Counted from the first letter of the stretch, positions 19,970-31,669 are shown. The stretch is 64,000 nt of DNA from Rheum nobile (GCA_027886185.1 WOAB01000563.1:4340001-4404000), one strand, 5' to 3'. Numbers and translations are program-made. The notes: generated by a model from the sequence alone, not told the origin.

Positions 19970-21015
19970 TGTTAATGTCTAGTGACGTGGCCGAAATATG
20001 CAATGCAAATATCGTTGAATGGCCTAGTCAAAGTAAAAGTCCTAACAACCTACTAAACAGATGTATAGTAAGCAAGTAAGGGTCGAACCCACAGGGAAGA
20101 TCTGATGAAGTATGCAATTATGATTAACAAGTAACAAGGAATGGGGGTTTTGGTTATCAAACAGAGCAAAGTGAACAGGTTTAGTTGACTTGAGAATATG
20201 ATTGGGGAAGAAGTTCCACTAGAACGAGATCCACAATACAGAGATATAATTTGATCACCGAAATCTATTAAATCCAAGTTCTTTATCTATTCTTATAGTT
20301 GTTCCCACACTGATCTTGATTAACTACCAATTCAGACAGTTGTTGATAGTACTTACTACAATATCAATGGAAGAAAACCTTACCACTAATAAAGCAATAG
20401 CAATGCACACAAGAATATAGGATACATGCAAATAGAAGAAAACCTTACTACTTAACATGCAAATGATTCTCACTCACAATTGCGCACTCGTATTCCACTA
20501 TATGCAACAATTATGTTTGCTACTAGATATGCACTTGTATTCCACTATATGCAAACCCTAGCAATTGATAAATATTACTCAACCTAGTTGATCAGGCTAT
20601 GAAGAATAACAATGCATCAATATTCAATATAACCAAGAGAATCAAACCAACACATATAAGAATAAGAACAAGGAATAGAAATCTCACAAACACATCAACT
20701 GTATTGCTTCAAACGTCTAGTAGAACAAGGGAAATTAGTGCTCCATTCAGATGCAAATGAAACCCTAATGAGAAAGAAAACAACGATGATAATAGTCTGA
20801 TGTCTGGCTTCGTGACTGCCCACTCAAGACCTAGAAAGAAGTCTTAAATAGGCTTAGGAAATAAGTTAACCTAATGGAAATAACAAAGGAAATAAAATAA
20901 TAAAAATAAGAAAGTCTGAAATGCAATAAAGGAAATAAAGTTTTCTGTTGGCCGCGAGGCGTGACGTGCCCACCGCGGGGCGTCAGTCTTCTAGTTGCCT
21001 TCTCTGAGATCCACC
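19970..21015 (-). repeat. E: Athila-like 5' LTR, left part (split by F)
   Basis: Shares with the N LTR the motif AAGTA-GGTCGAACCCACAGGGA (about 20073-20097), the AT-rich promoter segment with AGTTAACCTA (20865-20875), a TATTTAA box (20843-20849) and a GC-dyad group at the same place (20950-20985). The LTR resumes at 30632 and ends with AAATGGCGCCTCAAACCT...ATAACA (31038), like the N LTR terminus. The proposed ends are TGTTAATG/ATAACA; TGATCAGT (19951)/ACTGATCA (31045) is an alternative reading. Either way it is about 1.45 kb without F. Confidence 0.7.
20950..20985 (-). repeat. GC-dyad group of LTR E (left part)
   Basis: GGCCGCGAGGCGTG and CACCGCGGGGCGTC lie within 36 bp. They continue across the F insertion as 30627-30712. 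The sense-strand type is CACCGC-CCC-GCGGTG, a different arm sequence from N and F. Confidence 0.75.
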
Positions 21016-23619
21016 TGTGATACCCCGTAATTTTGTAAGGCTATTTTGGGAATTATGGATTTTTCCCGAACGCCAGTTTGGTACGTCGGATTTAATTCTG
21101 AAGGTTTGAGACATTCTGTAATGTGCTCTGTATCTATAATATTTTTCTCAGTGAAGAATTATACAGTCGAGATGTTTTGGAAGTTCGTACTCGTTCGTGT
21201 ACGACTTTTGTTAACGCGGGTTAAGATTGGTACAAGTTTATTGCCCAAGAGTGTTATCTAATGGGCAATAGTACAAGATTCTGTATTCAAAGGTTTTTGT
21301 CCAAGAGCCATTGTCCAAGGGGCAAAAGGGTTTGGATATTGTCCAAGAGGCAAGGAACCCTAATTTCTTCTATAAATAGAGGTGTTGGGTGAGGGTGGAA
21401 GAGGGTGCGAAAGACGCGGAAGCGCTCTCAAACTCTCGACTCTCAAAAACGCTCTCAAAGAAAATGCTCTCTCCGGGAAGGCTCGTGGATCGTTGGAGGC
21501 TCGTTTGGTGTCGTTTCCGGTGGCCAAGTGAAGCCTTGGAGACCCTCGGACGCCTAGAAGAAAAGCAAGGCGAAAGACGAGCCAAATCGAGCATTGCAGG
21601 TAAGATTTCCCCTCGTATTTTCAGTTTCTGTTCAGCGACGGCGACCGCCGCCAGGGAGACGGCGACCGCCGCCAGGAACGGCGCCCGCCGTGGTGAATGG
21701 CGACCGCCGTGATGATCTTGCTCAACCGCCGGAGATGGAGGCCATGAGGCGGCGCCCGCCGTGGATGAGCGGCGCCCGCCGTGGATGAGCGGCGCCCGCC
21801 GTGCTTGAGGCGGCGCCCGCCGTATTTAAGGCGGCGCCTGCCGTGATTGTTGTGGCGCCCGCCGTGAAGTGTTGGTGGCCGTGGTTGTTGGTGTTGGCTT
21901 CCGTAGGCTTCTTTCGGGTTTCATTTCCTTCGATTCCTTTCGTTCTTTCGTAGATCGGTATTGTTGTTTGTCGAATCTAACTTAGGGTTTCTTTATGGGT
22001 CGATCCGAAGGTGCTGGAGTTGTTAGATTCGTCTCTGCGTCGAGCCCGGAATCCCGTCGTTAGACTTCGTTCAATCTCTGCGGACTCAGGCAAGTGGCGG
22101 TTCGCTCTTGCTCATCGTTCCATATTTTTATTAATTATCAGTTGTTTATCTGAGTAATTAATTTGGAATGATTACTGTGTTTGTCTGGAATTGGTTTTAT
22201 AAACTGTTTTGGAAAATCATATAATAGGTTGTATATCTGTTAGAACGACACTATTATCTGTGATCGCCTTTCGGGCATTTATGTGGATTTATCCTGTACT
22301 GTGGTTGTGTTGTAAATGTTAGTTAGCACGAGTATTTGTAGGAACGCCTGGATCTTGAGAGTTCCATGCGTGTTCCTTTATAATTGTAAGGGCGATGAAG
22401 ACCCAACGATTGTTGAAGTTTGAACTCAATTAGGTTCATTCTTTTAAAGGGCGAGCAAGACCCTGCGATAGTAGAAGTTTGGACTCTATGAGGTTCATTC
22501 TTTCGATGTAAATTCAGAGGTTTGGACTCGGTGAGGTTCATTCCTTAGATATGGGTCCTGCGTGACAGTGACATATATTAAAAGCTTTTAATGTGTTAAT
22601 CGTTTTGGAATTAAATAAGATAAGGTGCCCGAGAGCACTTAATTAATATACCTTTGGCGAGTAGTGCAGCTAAGTAAATAGTGCAGTTATGAAAGCTCGT
22701 CTTGACTTTTGATCAGAATACATTCTCTTTCCAATCTGGATTCGCTGTAAGCAATGAGGTTGGTCGTGAACCGAAACATCTTAGTCAGTTTTTAAATTAT
22801 CGTTATGTGGTTCTGTAAGATCCAAACTTGAATGTAGTACGTTCTCCTTCCGATCTGGATTCGCTATAAGCGGTGAGGTTGGTTGTGAGCCGAAGCATCT
22901 CAGTCAGCTTTTAATCGCTGTTGTTTGATTCTGTAAATATTCTAGATTTGTCATATTTCCTTAAGACTCAATTCCTTTGGAGTCTTCTTTCGAGTCGATT
23001 TCTGTGAAGATTAAGTCTTCCAGAATCTTCTCTTGTGCATACCTCTTGTTGTTATTCCGTGAAAGTGCCGGGTTATGTATCGTCCCTTCGGTTATTATTC
23101 GAGGGACAATGATAGTAAACGGTTACGATCACTCGAACCACTCTGCTTTTTACCCTTGCTAGTCTATTCAAGTAGACTAACCCACGAACATTGTTCTCTG
23201 CATGTGGGCTGGTGTCATCCGTTCGATTCGGCACATCAGATAGAGCGAAGATATGAGGAGACTAGATTGACTATGAAGACAACGATTGTTTTTGGATGTT
23301 TTAATAATTGCTTTTAATCAGGTTGAGATCCTTGGGCAGGTGGTCATTACGATCACAACCCTTTTTGTAATATCTTTTATAAGTCTTTCGCTGTACTTTG
23401 TTTAAACTCTGTATTTGTCCTATTCGGGATTGGGATGTAATCCCGTAACTCATGTTTCATTTGATTGATGTTTTGATTTGAATACTTTGATCATTATGTA
23501 TCAATTGTATTCCATGAATTGTATTTAAACCGGTAAAGCCTTGGGTGATCTCGGTAAGGAACACTGGGGTCACTGGCGGTAATACTTTTCCAAATGGGTT
23601 AAGATTTGGGGGTGTTACA
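21016..23619 (+). repeat. F 5' LTR
   Basis: TGTGATACCCCG...GGGGGTGTTACA, 2604 bp. TATAAATAG lies at 21371-21379. A GC-dyad array (21636-21875) lies about 260 nt downstream of the TATA, in the transcribed leader. Further down are repeated GTTTGGACTC-AGGTTCATTC motifs (about 22405-22545) and two related blocks around 22720 and 22840. It has no real gene; the open frames here are incidental. Confidence 0.92.
21636..21875 (+). repeat. GC-dyad array in F 5' LTR (about 10 units)
   Basis: About ten copies of ACGGCG-AC-CGCCGC/T and GGCG-CC-CGCCGT. The middle ones are nearly regular at about 21 nt (GGATGAGC spacers). Orientation (AC/CC on the sense strand) is the same as in N. The 3' LTR has about seven units. 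Confidence 0.9.
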
Positions 23620-23623
23620 GTTG

Positions 23624-23641
23624 TGGTATGAGAGCAAAAGG
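23624..23641 (+). promoter_or_regulatory. primer binding site of F
   Basis: TGGTATGAGAGCAAAAGG, four bases after the LTR. This is an initiator-Met-type site (TGGTATCAGAGC) with one change in the core. Confidence 0.8.
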
Positions 23642-24056
23642 TTTTAAAACAGGTTTGGGATTTTATAAATCATTTATCCATTTTTGAAAATGCTTTAAAA
23701 GGGCTCTGAATTTTCAAAGTGAAAAGAATTTCATTTTCAACCGTTCATAGTCATGTCTTCTATATAGTCTGATGTAGTAAGCTTGCTTCTATGTCTAGAA
23801 AGACTAATTCATTCCCCGTTGCCCCGTTAGATATGGGTGCATTCTGTTCTCTTCAGAGGAACCCGGGAGAAGCCGAGGTGGTTTCGCCATCTCCAGTTAG
23901 GCTTGATTCCCAGTTCGCTCGTTATGAGTTGAGGTTGTAGAACCTAGTAACTCGGTTTGAGTCCATCAATAGAAATTACCAAGTTGATCTATTCTAAGTT
24001 GATTTTATTACGATAAATATATCAGAATGATATTAATGTGATAAAATCCTTGGAAT
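23642..24056 (+). other. F leader between PBS and gag
   Basis: No recognised protein. A short frame from 23792 (MSRKTNSFPV) is closed by a TAG near 23938. Probably untranslated leader. Confidence 0.5.
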
Positions 24057-25217
24057 TTGATCGGTAAACAGATGGTGAACACGAGGAACGTTATCCGTGC
24101 TGGTGCTGGGCCGAGTAATGACCCCAGACCAAACCCGAGGATTGATGCAGACCCGTCAGGAGAGCGTGAGTCTGTCTTCAACAATAATCCAGGAGGCAAT
24201 GGCCAAGCTCAGGCCGACGCTCCAGTAGTGCTCGATGCAGCGACAGTCGCAGCAATTCGGGGGATTGTTCTGCAAGCAATCACCGAGATAACGAGGCCAA
24301 TCGCACCTCAGGCACAAGGAGTGCTAGTACCTCCAGAAGTTCCGAGGTTTGAGGGACAAGAGAACCATGTACTAAAGGGAGGCGTGATCAGGAATAGAGG
24401 GGAGTATGGCTGAGCTCTAAAGGCCATTAACTCTATGAGACCTGACAGCTACGATGGAAAGGGAGAGTCAGTCAGAGTGGCTCATTGGTTTCCCCACATG
24501 GAGCGATTGTTTCATAATGTTGAGTGCACTGAAGCGGAGAAAGTGCACATAGCTTCTCTACAGTTGAAGGAAGAAGCCAGTGAATGGTGGGAGAGTACCG
24601 GCTTAGCTGATAGCCCGGTGTTGACCTGGTCAATGTTTAAGAACAAGATGACAGATCGTTTCTTCTCTCGAGCTATGAGGGAGGAGAAGCACAAGGAGTT
24701 CTTGTATCCTAAGACGGATGGATTGAAGGTGACAGAGCTCGCCACCAAGTTCAATCATTTGCTGCAGTATGCTGAACCAGAGATATCCAGTGAGACTCAG
24801 AAGATCTGGTACTTCCATGAATGGATGAACCCAGATATTAAACTATGGATGGTGCACCACACATGCTCTACTCTCGAGCAGTACGTGGATGCGGCCTACA
24901 AGTTGGAGGTAACTCTGGAGGAGTCCGCTCATAAGCGGGAGAATCAAGTTAATGGAAATGGTGGGCAACAGGATCGCCAGGTTGGTTCATTCAAACGATC
25001 GACATCGCCTACTAAGTTTGAGAAGTCTGGTCGTGCTAAGACCGAGACAACTCAGTCTGACTCTGCCAGGGGCTCAGGTTGGAGCAGCGGAGTGATTCAG
25101 TGTCACAATTGTGGTGCATCTGGGCACAAAAATTTTGCATGTCGGAATGAGAAGAAGACTTGTTTTAGTTGTGGGAAGGAAGGGCATATGCAGAGGTTCT
25201 GTCGGCAGGAAATGTAG
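24057..25217 (+). pseudogene. chromovirus gag of element F
   Basis: One frame with a single TGA (24411-24413). The likely true start is MVNTRNVIRAGAG at 24072. After the stop it continues as ALKAINSMRPDSYDG, then the retrotransposon gag core (WFPHMERLFHN, EWWESTG, FKNKMTDRFF, FNHLLQYAEPEI) and two knuckles CHNCGASGHKNFAC and CFSCGKEGHMQRFC, ending CRQEM. Two CCHC knuckles at the C-terminus fit a Del/Tekay-type gag. It would form the RNA-packaging particle. The stop makes this copy inactive without readthrough. Confidence 0.88.
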
Positions 25218-25935
25218 AAAGGAGTGGAGTCTCATCAGGGGTCTGTTAATCCAAACAACAGACCTAGGTTTAAACCAACAGAGACTTCCAATCCTTCGAT
25301 GCAGACAACTGCGCAGGATAAGAGGAAAGCCCTAGTGACTTCTGGAAATTAGAGTCAACGTCTTTATGTGATGCGTGAGGCGGATGGACCCTATGCTCCT
25401 AATGCTTAGAGTACTTTGTATCTGCGTTCTACTTTTGTTAATGTGTTGTTGATATGGGTGCTACCCAGACTTTCATTTTGGATGGTTGTAAGTTAAGCTG
25501 TGTGTGCAACGAGGTTGTGAACCTTTTGTTGTAACTCTTCTTATATATGAACCTTTGGTTTATACCAAGTTAATGTTTCGTTGCTTGGTATGGGGTAAGG
25601 TCTCGTGTTCGAGACTCACCAACAACCTCTTAGGAGATGGCTGCCTATTAATTAGGTGGAGCTACCAAGGATGGGTTGAGATGTATGGACAGCGGCTCAT
25701 GGCAACAGTGGAGGCTGGTAATGGCTGGGCCTGGGCTCGGAGCCACTAGTGAGTCGTCTGTGAACCATGTAGTGGGCTGGTCCAAGATGGTGACCATTTA
25801 GTGGGAACCAATCGTCTGTCGGATTGTCGATTACCATCAAGGGTAAGAAATTCAAAGCGATTTGACCTAAATAACCATGGTCCCATACGATAATTATTCT
25901 CGGTATGGATTGACGGAAGCGTCATAAGGCAGTGA
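25218..25935 (+). other. F protease remnant and possible tRNA-derived insert
   Basis: A degraded retropepsin motif DMGATQTFILDG (about 25452-25487) replaces the usual DTGATHSFI. From about 25500 to 25850 the sequence no longer looks like pol. It holds GGGGTAAGGTCTCGTGTTCG (25590-25609), which resembles a pol III B box, so a SINE insertion is possible. No clear ends were found. Confidence 0.45.
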
Positions 25936-26510
25936 TTGACTTCGGTTTTGATATTCCTGTGGTTAGAGGATCTCCGGGTGTCTTTCCAGAAGATATTCTT
26001 GGATACCCCAAATCGTGTTGTGGAGTTTGCAATTGATCTCGAGCCGAGTATCACGCCGATCTCTGAGGCACCGTACCGGATGGCTCCTGTTGAGATGCAA
26101 GAGTTGAAGAAGCAACTCAAGGATCTTCTTGACAAAAGTTATATAAAGCTGAGTGCATCACCTTGAGTAGGAGTGCCCTAGTTTTATTTGTCAAAAAGAA
26201 AGATGGACCGTTTAGACTTTGTTTTGACTTTCGAGAGTTGAATAAAGTCACGATCAAGAGCAAGTATCTGTTGCCAAGGAGTGATGATCTGTTGGATCAA
26301 CTACAGGGAGCGAAAGTTTTGTCCAAGATCGACCTGAGATCTGGGTATCATCAGCTCAGGATTCGTGAGGATGATATTCCGAGGATTGCATTTCGGACAA
26401 GAGATGGTCACTACGAGTTTGTAGTCATGCCATCTGGATCTACGAGTGCTCCAGCAGTTTTCATGAACCTAGTGCATCGATGTTTTAGACCAGTACTTAA
26501 ATAAGTTCAT
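25936..26510 (+). pseudogene. F reverse transcriptase remnant
   Basis: RT is recognisable in two frames joined by a frameshift near 26163: VFPEDILG-type start, LEPSITPISEAPYRMAPVEM, then LFVKKKDG, DFRELNKVTIKSKYLLPR, LSKIDLRSGYHQLRI, and VMPSGSTSAPAVFM in place of MPFGLTNAPA. Just beyond, KFIVVFINGILIFSR (about 26500-26550) occupies the catalytic FIDD box with both Asp replaced (Asn, Gly). The enzyme is dead. Confidence 0.85.
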
Positions 26511-28076
26511 AGTGGTCTTCATCAATGGAATTTTGATATTTTCCCGAGCAAGGAAGCTCACAGGGAACATCTGCAGATTGCTTTATCGGTCCTTAGACCA
26601 AGTCGGATGTACGCAAAGTGGGCTAAGTGCGATTGTTGGATCTAGAAGTGGCTTTCTTAAGCCATGTGATCAATAAGAATGAGGTTATGGTTATTCCCCA
26701 GAAGAGTGAATCAGTAGTTGTTTGGAAGCGGCCTCAGGATGTGAGCGAGGTGCGCAGTTTCCCAGAGCTTGCTGAGCATTATAGACGGTTCATGGAAGGA
26801 TTTTTCTAAGATCACTCCACCTATGACCAGTCTGTTCCACAAGGTCAACAAGAAGTTGTCTGGGATGACAAGTGCAAGACCAGTTTTCAAGAAGTTGAAA
26901 CAGTGTCTGACTTATGCACCAGTTTTGGCGTTGTCGGAAAGAATGATGGTTATATGGTCTATAGTAATGCTTTGAGAAATGGGTTGGGATGTGTCTTTGA
27001 TGCAGAGGGGCAAGGTTATTGCATACGCATCTAGACAATTGAAAACCTATGAAGCAAACTAACCAACACATGACCTAGAACTAGCAGCAATAGTATTTGC
27101 ATTGGAAACTGAGGTTACTTGGGTGACCCAGAGGTCAACAAAAGTTTTCCACCAGAAGGTTATCCGTTTACATGGCATTCCTAAGACCATTGTATTGGAT
27201 CGAGATGGCCGATTCATGTCAAGTTTATAGCAAGAACTTCACAAGGCCATGGGAACTGAATTGAGATTCAGCAGCGTTTCATCCTCAGACAGATGGTCAG
27301 TCTGAAAAAACCATCTAGACCCTGGAGGATATGCTAAGAAGCATACGTACTCGATCATCCGACTAGCTGGGAAGACAACCTAAGTCTGATTGAGCTCACG
27401 TACGATAATAGCTAGCATGCTACGGTCAAGATGGCTCAGTTCGAAGCTTTGTATGGTCACAGATGCAGATCTTCGATTTGTTGGGATGATAATGCCGACA
27501 AGATTCTGCTTGGACCAGAGTTGGTCGAAAGGACAGCTTCGAACATTGCTTGATTAGACAGAGATGTTGACCGCTCAAGGTCGACAAAAGTCTTACGCAG
27601 ATTAGAAGCGTAGAAGTGTTGAGTTCGAGGTTGGTGGCAAGGTACTTGTCACAGTATCGCCACCCAAGGATGTTTTCAGGTTTGGTAAGCGTGGGAAGCT
27701 TAACCCTCGCTACATGGGACCATTCAAGATTCTGGATAGAGTAAGATCTCTAACGTACCGTTTGGCATTGTCGCCATCGGCATACCCAGTGCATAATGTG
27801 TTCCACGTATCCTTGCTAAGGAAATTCGTGCCAAGATGAGTCTCATGTGCTAAGCTTTAAGGACATCGAGATTTAGGCAAATGGTACTTCAGAGGAGATG
27901 CCAGTGTGCATTCTCGAACTCCGTGTGAAGCGACTGTGCAACAAGATCATACTGTTGGTACGGATTCTGTGGTCCAAGTTTGAGAAAGAGGAAGTTACTT
28001 GGGAAACCGAAGCAAAGATGCTCAGACGTCTTTCCAGGTTATTGGTGACCTAAGTTTCGGGGTCGAAACTTCTTTT
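26511..28076 (+). pseudogene. F RNase H / integrase remnants
   Basis: A chain of short homologous pieces broken by stops: connection domain (RSFPELAEHYRRFMEGF), RNase H (NALRNGLGCVFDAEGQ, shifted to another frame), the integrase core tail (IRLHGIPKTIVLDRDGRF) and the post-integrase segment (FEVGGKVLVTVSPPKDVFRFG, NPRYMGPFKIL, VHNVFHVSLLRKFV). A chromodomain-like end follows (VRILWSKFEKEEVTWETEAKM). The second half of RNase H and the integrase zinc-binding N-terminus are missing, indicating an internal deletion near 27115. Confidence 0.8.
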
Positions 28077-28089
28077 AAGGGGGAGGTGA
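28077..28089 (+). promoter_or_regulatory. polypurine tract of F
   Basis: AAGGGGGAGGTGA directly before the 3' LTR. It primes plus-strand synthesis. Confidence 0.8.
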
Positions 28090-30626
28090 TGTGATACCCC
28101 GTAATTTTGTAAGGCTATTTTGGGAATTATGGATTTTTCCCGAACGCCAGTTTGGTACGTCAGATTTAATTCTGAAGGTTTGAGACATTCTGTAATGTGC
28201 TCTGTATCTATAATATTTTTCTCAATGAAGAATTATACAGTCGAGATGTTTTGGAAGTTTGTACTCGTTCATGTACGAGTTTTGTTAACACGGGTTAAGA
28301 TTGGTACAAGTTTATTGCCCAAGAGTTGTTATCTAATGGGCAATAGTACAAGATTCTGTATCCAAAGGTTTTTGTCCAAGAGCCATTGTCCAAGGGGCAA
28401 AAGGGTTTGGATATTGTCCAAGAGGCAAGGAACCCTAATTTCTTCTATAAATAGAGGTGTTGGGTGAGGGTGGAAGAGGGTGCGAAAGATGCGGAAGCGC
28501 TCTCAAATTCTCGACTCTCAAAAACGCTATCAAAGAAAACGCTCTCTCCGGGAAGGCTCGTGGATCGTTGGAGGCTCGTTTGGTGTCGTTTCCGGTGGCC
28601 AAGTGAAGCCTTGGAGACCCTCAGACGCCTAGAAGCAAAGCAAGGCGAAAGACGAGCCAAATCGAGCATCACGGGTAAGATTTCCCCTCGTATTTTCAGT
28701 TTCTGTTCAGCGACGGTGACCGCCGCCAGGGAGACGGCGACCGCCACCAGGAACGGCACCCGCCGTGGTGAACGGCGACCGCCGTGATGATCTTGCTCAA
28801 CCGCCGGAGATGGAGGCCATGAGGCGGCGCCCGCCGTGGATGAGCGGCGCCCGCCGTGATTGTTGTGGCGCCCGCCGTGAAGTGTTGGTGGCCGTGGTTG
28901 TTGGTGTTGGCTTCCGTAGCCTTCTTTTGGGTTTCGTTTCCTTCGATTCCTTTCGTTATTTCGTAGATCGGTATTGTTGTTTGTCGAATCTAACTTAGGG
29001 TTTCTTTATGGGTCGATCCGAAGGTGCCGGAGTTGTCAGATTCGTCTCTGCGTCGAGCCCGGAATCCCGTCGTTAGACTTCGTTCAATCTCTGCGGACTC
29101 AGGCAAGTGGCGGTTTGCTCTTGCCCATCGTTCCATATTTACATTAATTATCAGTTGTTTATCTGAGTAATTAATTTGGAATGATTACTGTGTTTGTCTG
29201 GAATTGGTTTTATAAACTGTTTTGGAAAATCATATAATAGGTTGTATATCTGTTAGAACGACACTATTATCTGTGATCGCCTTCCGCGCATTTATATGGA
29301 TTGATCCTGTACTGTGGTTGTGTTGTAACTGTTAGTTAGCACGAGTATTTGTAGGAACGCCTGGATCCTGAGAGTTCCATGCGCGTTCCTTTATAAGGGC
29401 GATGAAGACCCAACGATTGTTGAAGTTTGAACTCAGTGAGGTTCATTCTTTTAAAGGGCGAGCAAGACCCTGCGATAGTAGAAGTTTGGACTCTGTGAGG
29501 TTCATTCTTTCGATGTAAATTCAGAGGTTTGGACTCGGTGAGGTTCATTCCTTAGATATGGGTCCTGCGTGACAGGGACATATATTAAAAGCTTTTAATG
29601 TGTTAATCGTTTTGGAATTAAATAAGATAAGGTGCCCGAGAGCACTTAATTAATATACATTTGGCGAGTAGTGCAGCTAAGTAAATAGTGCTGCGAGGAA
29701 AGCTCCTATTGACTTTTGATCAGAGTACGTTCTCTTTCCAATCTGGATTCGCTGTAAGAGATGAGGTTGGTCGTGAACCGAAATATCTTAGTCAGTTTTT
29801 AAATTATCGTTATGTGATTCTGTAAGATCCAGACTTGAATGTAGTACGTTCTCCTTCCGATCTGGATTCGCTGTAAGCGGTGAGGTTGGTTGTGAGCCGA
29901 AGCATCTCAGTCAGCTTTTAATCGCTGTTGTTTGATTCTGTAAACATTCCAGATTTGTCATATTTCCTTAAGACTCAATTCCTTTGGAGTCTTCTTTCGA
30001 GTCGATTTCTGTGAAGATTAAGTCTTCCAGAATCTTCTCTTGTGCATACCTCTTGTTGTTATTCCGTGAAAGTGCCGGGTTATGTATCGTCCCTTCGGTT
30101 ATTATTCGAGGGACAATGATAGTAAACGGTTACGATCACTCGAACCACTCTGCTTTTTACCCTTGCTAGTCTATTCAAGTAGACTAACCCACGAACATTG
30201 TTCTCTGCATGTGGGCTGGTGTCATCCGTTCGATTCGGCACATCAGATAGAGTGAAGATATGAGGAGACTAGATTGACTATGAAGACGACGGTTGTTTTT
30301 GGATGTTTTAATAATTGCTTTTAATCAGGTTGAGATCCTTGGGCAGGTGATCATTACGATCACAACCCTTTTTGTAATATCTTTTTTAAGTCTTCCGCTG
30401 TACTTTGTTTAAACTCTGTATTTGTCCTATTCGGGATTGGGATGTAATCCCGTAACTCATGTTTCATTTGATTGATGTTTTGATTTGAAAACTTTGATCA
30501 TTATGTATCAATTGTATTCCATGAATTGTATTTAAACCGGTAAAGCCTTGGGTGATCTCGGTAAGGAACACTGGGGTCACTGGCGGTAATACCTTTCCAA
30601 ATGGATTAAGATTTGGGGGTGTTACA
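28090..30626 (+). repeat. F 3' LTR
   Basis: 2537 bp, same ends as the 5' LTR. TATAAATA is at 28446-28453. The 67-bp length difference from the 5' LTR lies mainly in the GC-dyad array. Elsewhere the two LTRs are close to identical by eye. Confidence 0.92.
28710..28885 (+). repeat. GC-dyad array in F 3' LTR (about 7 units)
   Basis: Same motif and order as 21636-21875 but three middle units shorter. Several units have single C-to-T or G-to-A changes (ACGGTGACCGCCG, ACGGCACCCGCCGT). Confidence 0.88.
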
Positions 30627-31038
30627 CCACCGCTGGGTCGCGGTGGCTTCTGGCGCGGGGCGTCAAGTTACACCGCGGGGCGGTGAGTTCCACCGCGGGG
30701 CGGCGGTGCCTTTTTCAGCTTCTGCGACACTTTAGTAAAAACGCCATAACTTTTGATTCCCAACTCGGATTGCGCTCATATTTTGAGGACTTGCAGTAGA
30801 CTTCAAGATCTAACTCTTAGAATTGGAATCACTTCATTTGGACATCTGAGTAGAGAGAACGAACCATTTGAATTCAGCACATTGATCTTCTACTCTTCAA
30901 TACACTTCAAACCTCTATAAATCCCATGATTTCTTCACTTCTCCACTCTAACTCCATAATCCATGATTGTGCTCTAAATCCATCCAAATGGCGCCTCAAA
31001 CCTGATAATAACCCCTAGAAATGCACTACAAAATAACA
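30627..31038 (-). repeat. E: Athila-like LTR, right part, with GC-dyad group
   Basis: 30627-30712 holds CACCGC-TGGGTC-GCGGTG, CACCGC-GGG-GCGGTG and a third copy that runs into CGGCGGTG. 30713-31038 follows the distal part of the N LTR, ending AAATGGCGCC...CACTACAAAATAACA. This is the U3 end of the LTR on the sense (minus) strand. Confidence 0.7.
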
Positions 31039-31669
31039 CTGATCATCTAGCTTCATATTTTTTTGAAACAAACGTCTTGAAAACGTTACAAATATATGCA
31101 ACATATACTAGTATGAGCATGAAAAGACTATCACTATTGAATAAAGGAGGATTTTTTTAATCCAATATAAGGAATAATCACAAGTAATTTATCTATACTA
31201 AGTTCTATTGTTCTATAAAACATATGTAACGCTTTGAGACGCATACTGTATGATATATATATACTAAAATAACTGCTCTATCCAAATTTTGCTTGATCAT
31301 CTTATGATGACAAATTTTGATTTATGTAGTTTTGTGTTCATTCCATTTTGTCCACACAAATACATATACTCCCCGTGGCAGGTACTGCGTACTTAGTGTC
31401 CCGTGTAAACTGAAATGTACTTTTAGATACGGGGCGTTAACAAGCGTATCGATCCTCACGTGGGATTAGGGGCATCAGACCCACCTTTGAGTAGCCCAAT
31501 CGATGCCCACGTTAATCCAGAACAAAATACATGCATATATATTTAATTTGATGTCATATATATATATCGGAAAAGAGCAAATCCTAGGCTACACAAAAAG
31601 TCATCTAGAGACAAAACATTTATACGGGTATATAGAAGGTATAGAGAGTGCTCACAAAGGCATACTTAA
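31039..31669. other. unassigned AT-rich segment between E and C
   Basis: No ORF of note, no LTR ends and no homology that I can place. It includes ACGGGGCGTTAACAAGCGTA (31421-31440) and runs of TATA repeats near 31550. Possibly an older TE remnant. Confidence 0.4.

Larger units (their letters stand above)
21016..30626 (+). mobile_element. F: Ty3/gypsy chromovirus-like element with 2.6-kb LTRs, decayed
   Basis: LTRs of 2604 and 2537 bp (TGTGATACC...GGTGTTACA) flank a 4.5-kb interior. The interior has an initiator-Met-like PBS, gag with two zinc knuckles, protease/RT/RNase H/integrase remnants and a PPT. A perfect 5-bp TSD CCACC is at 21011-21015 and 30627-30631. It inserted inside the GC-dyad group of LTR E. 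The long LTRs and the gag resemble Del/Tekay-type chromoviruses (inference). Pol is broken by many stops, frameshifts and a deletion. Confidence 0.9.

Noticed and set aside
21389..21788. Plus-strand frames in F LTRs (107 and 64 codons) as leader peptides
   Set aside because: They lie in the transcribed leader and cross the dyad array. The two LTRs do keep similar frames, but that follows from LTR identity.
21636..21875. Regularly spaced GC repeats that could be taken for a CRISPR array
   Set aside because: Units are 14 nt with variable 7-20-nt spacers, lie in plant LTRs, and have no cas genes. They are an LTR-internal repeat.
22977..23162. 61-codon frame repeated in both F LTRs
   Set aside because: Its conservation is explained by LTR duplication. 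No domain is recognised.
19951..31045. E as a solo LTR with ends TGATCAGT/ACTGATCA
   Set aside because: The inverted ends look good, but there is no matching 5-bp flank, and the bases fit a decayed PBS better. Kept only as an alternative.
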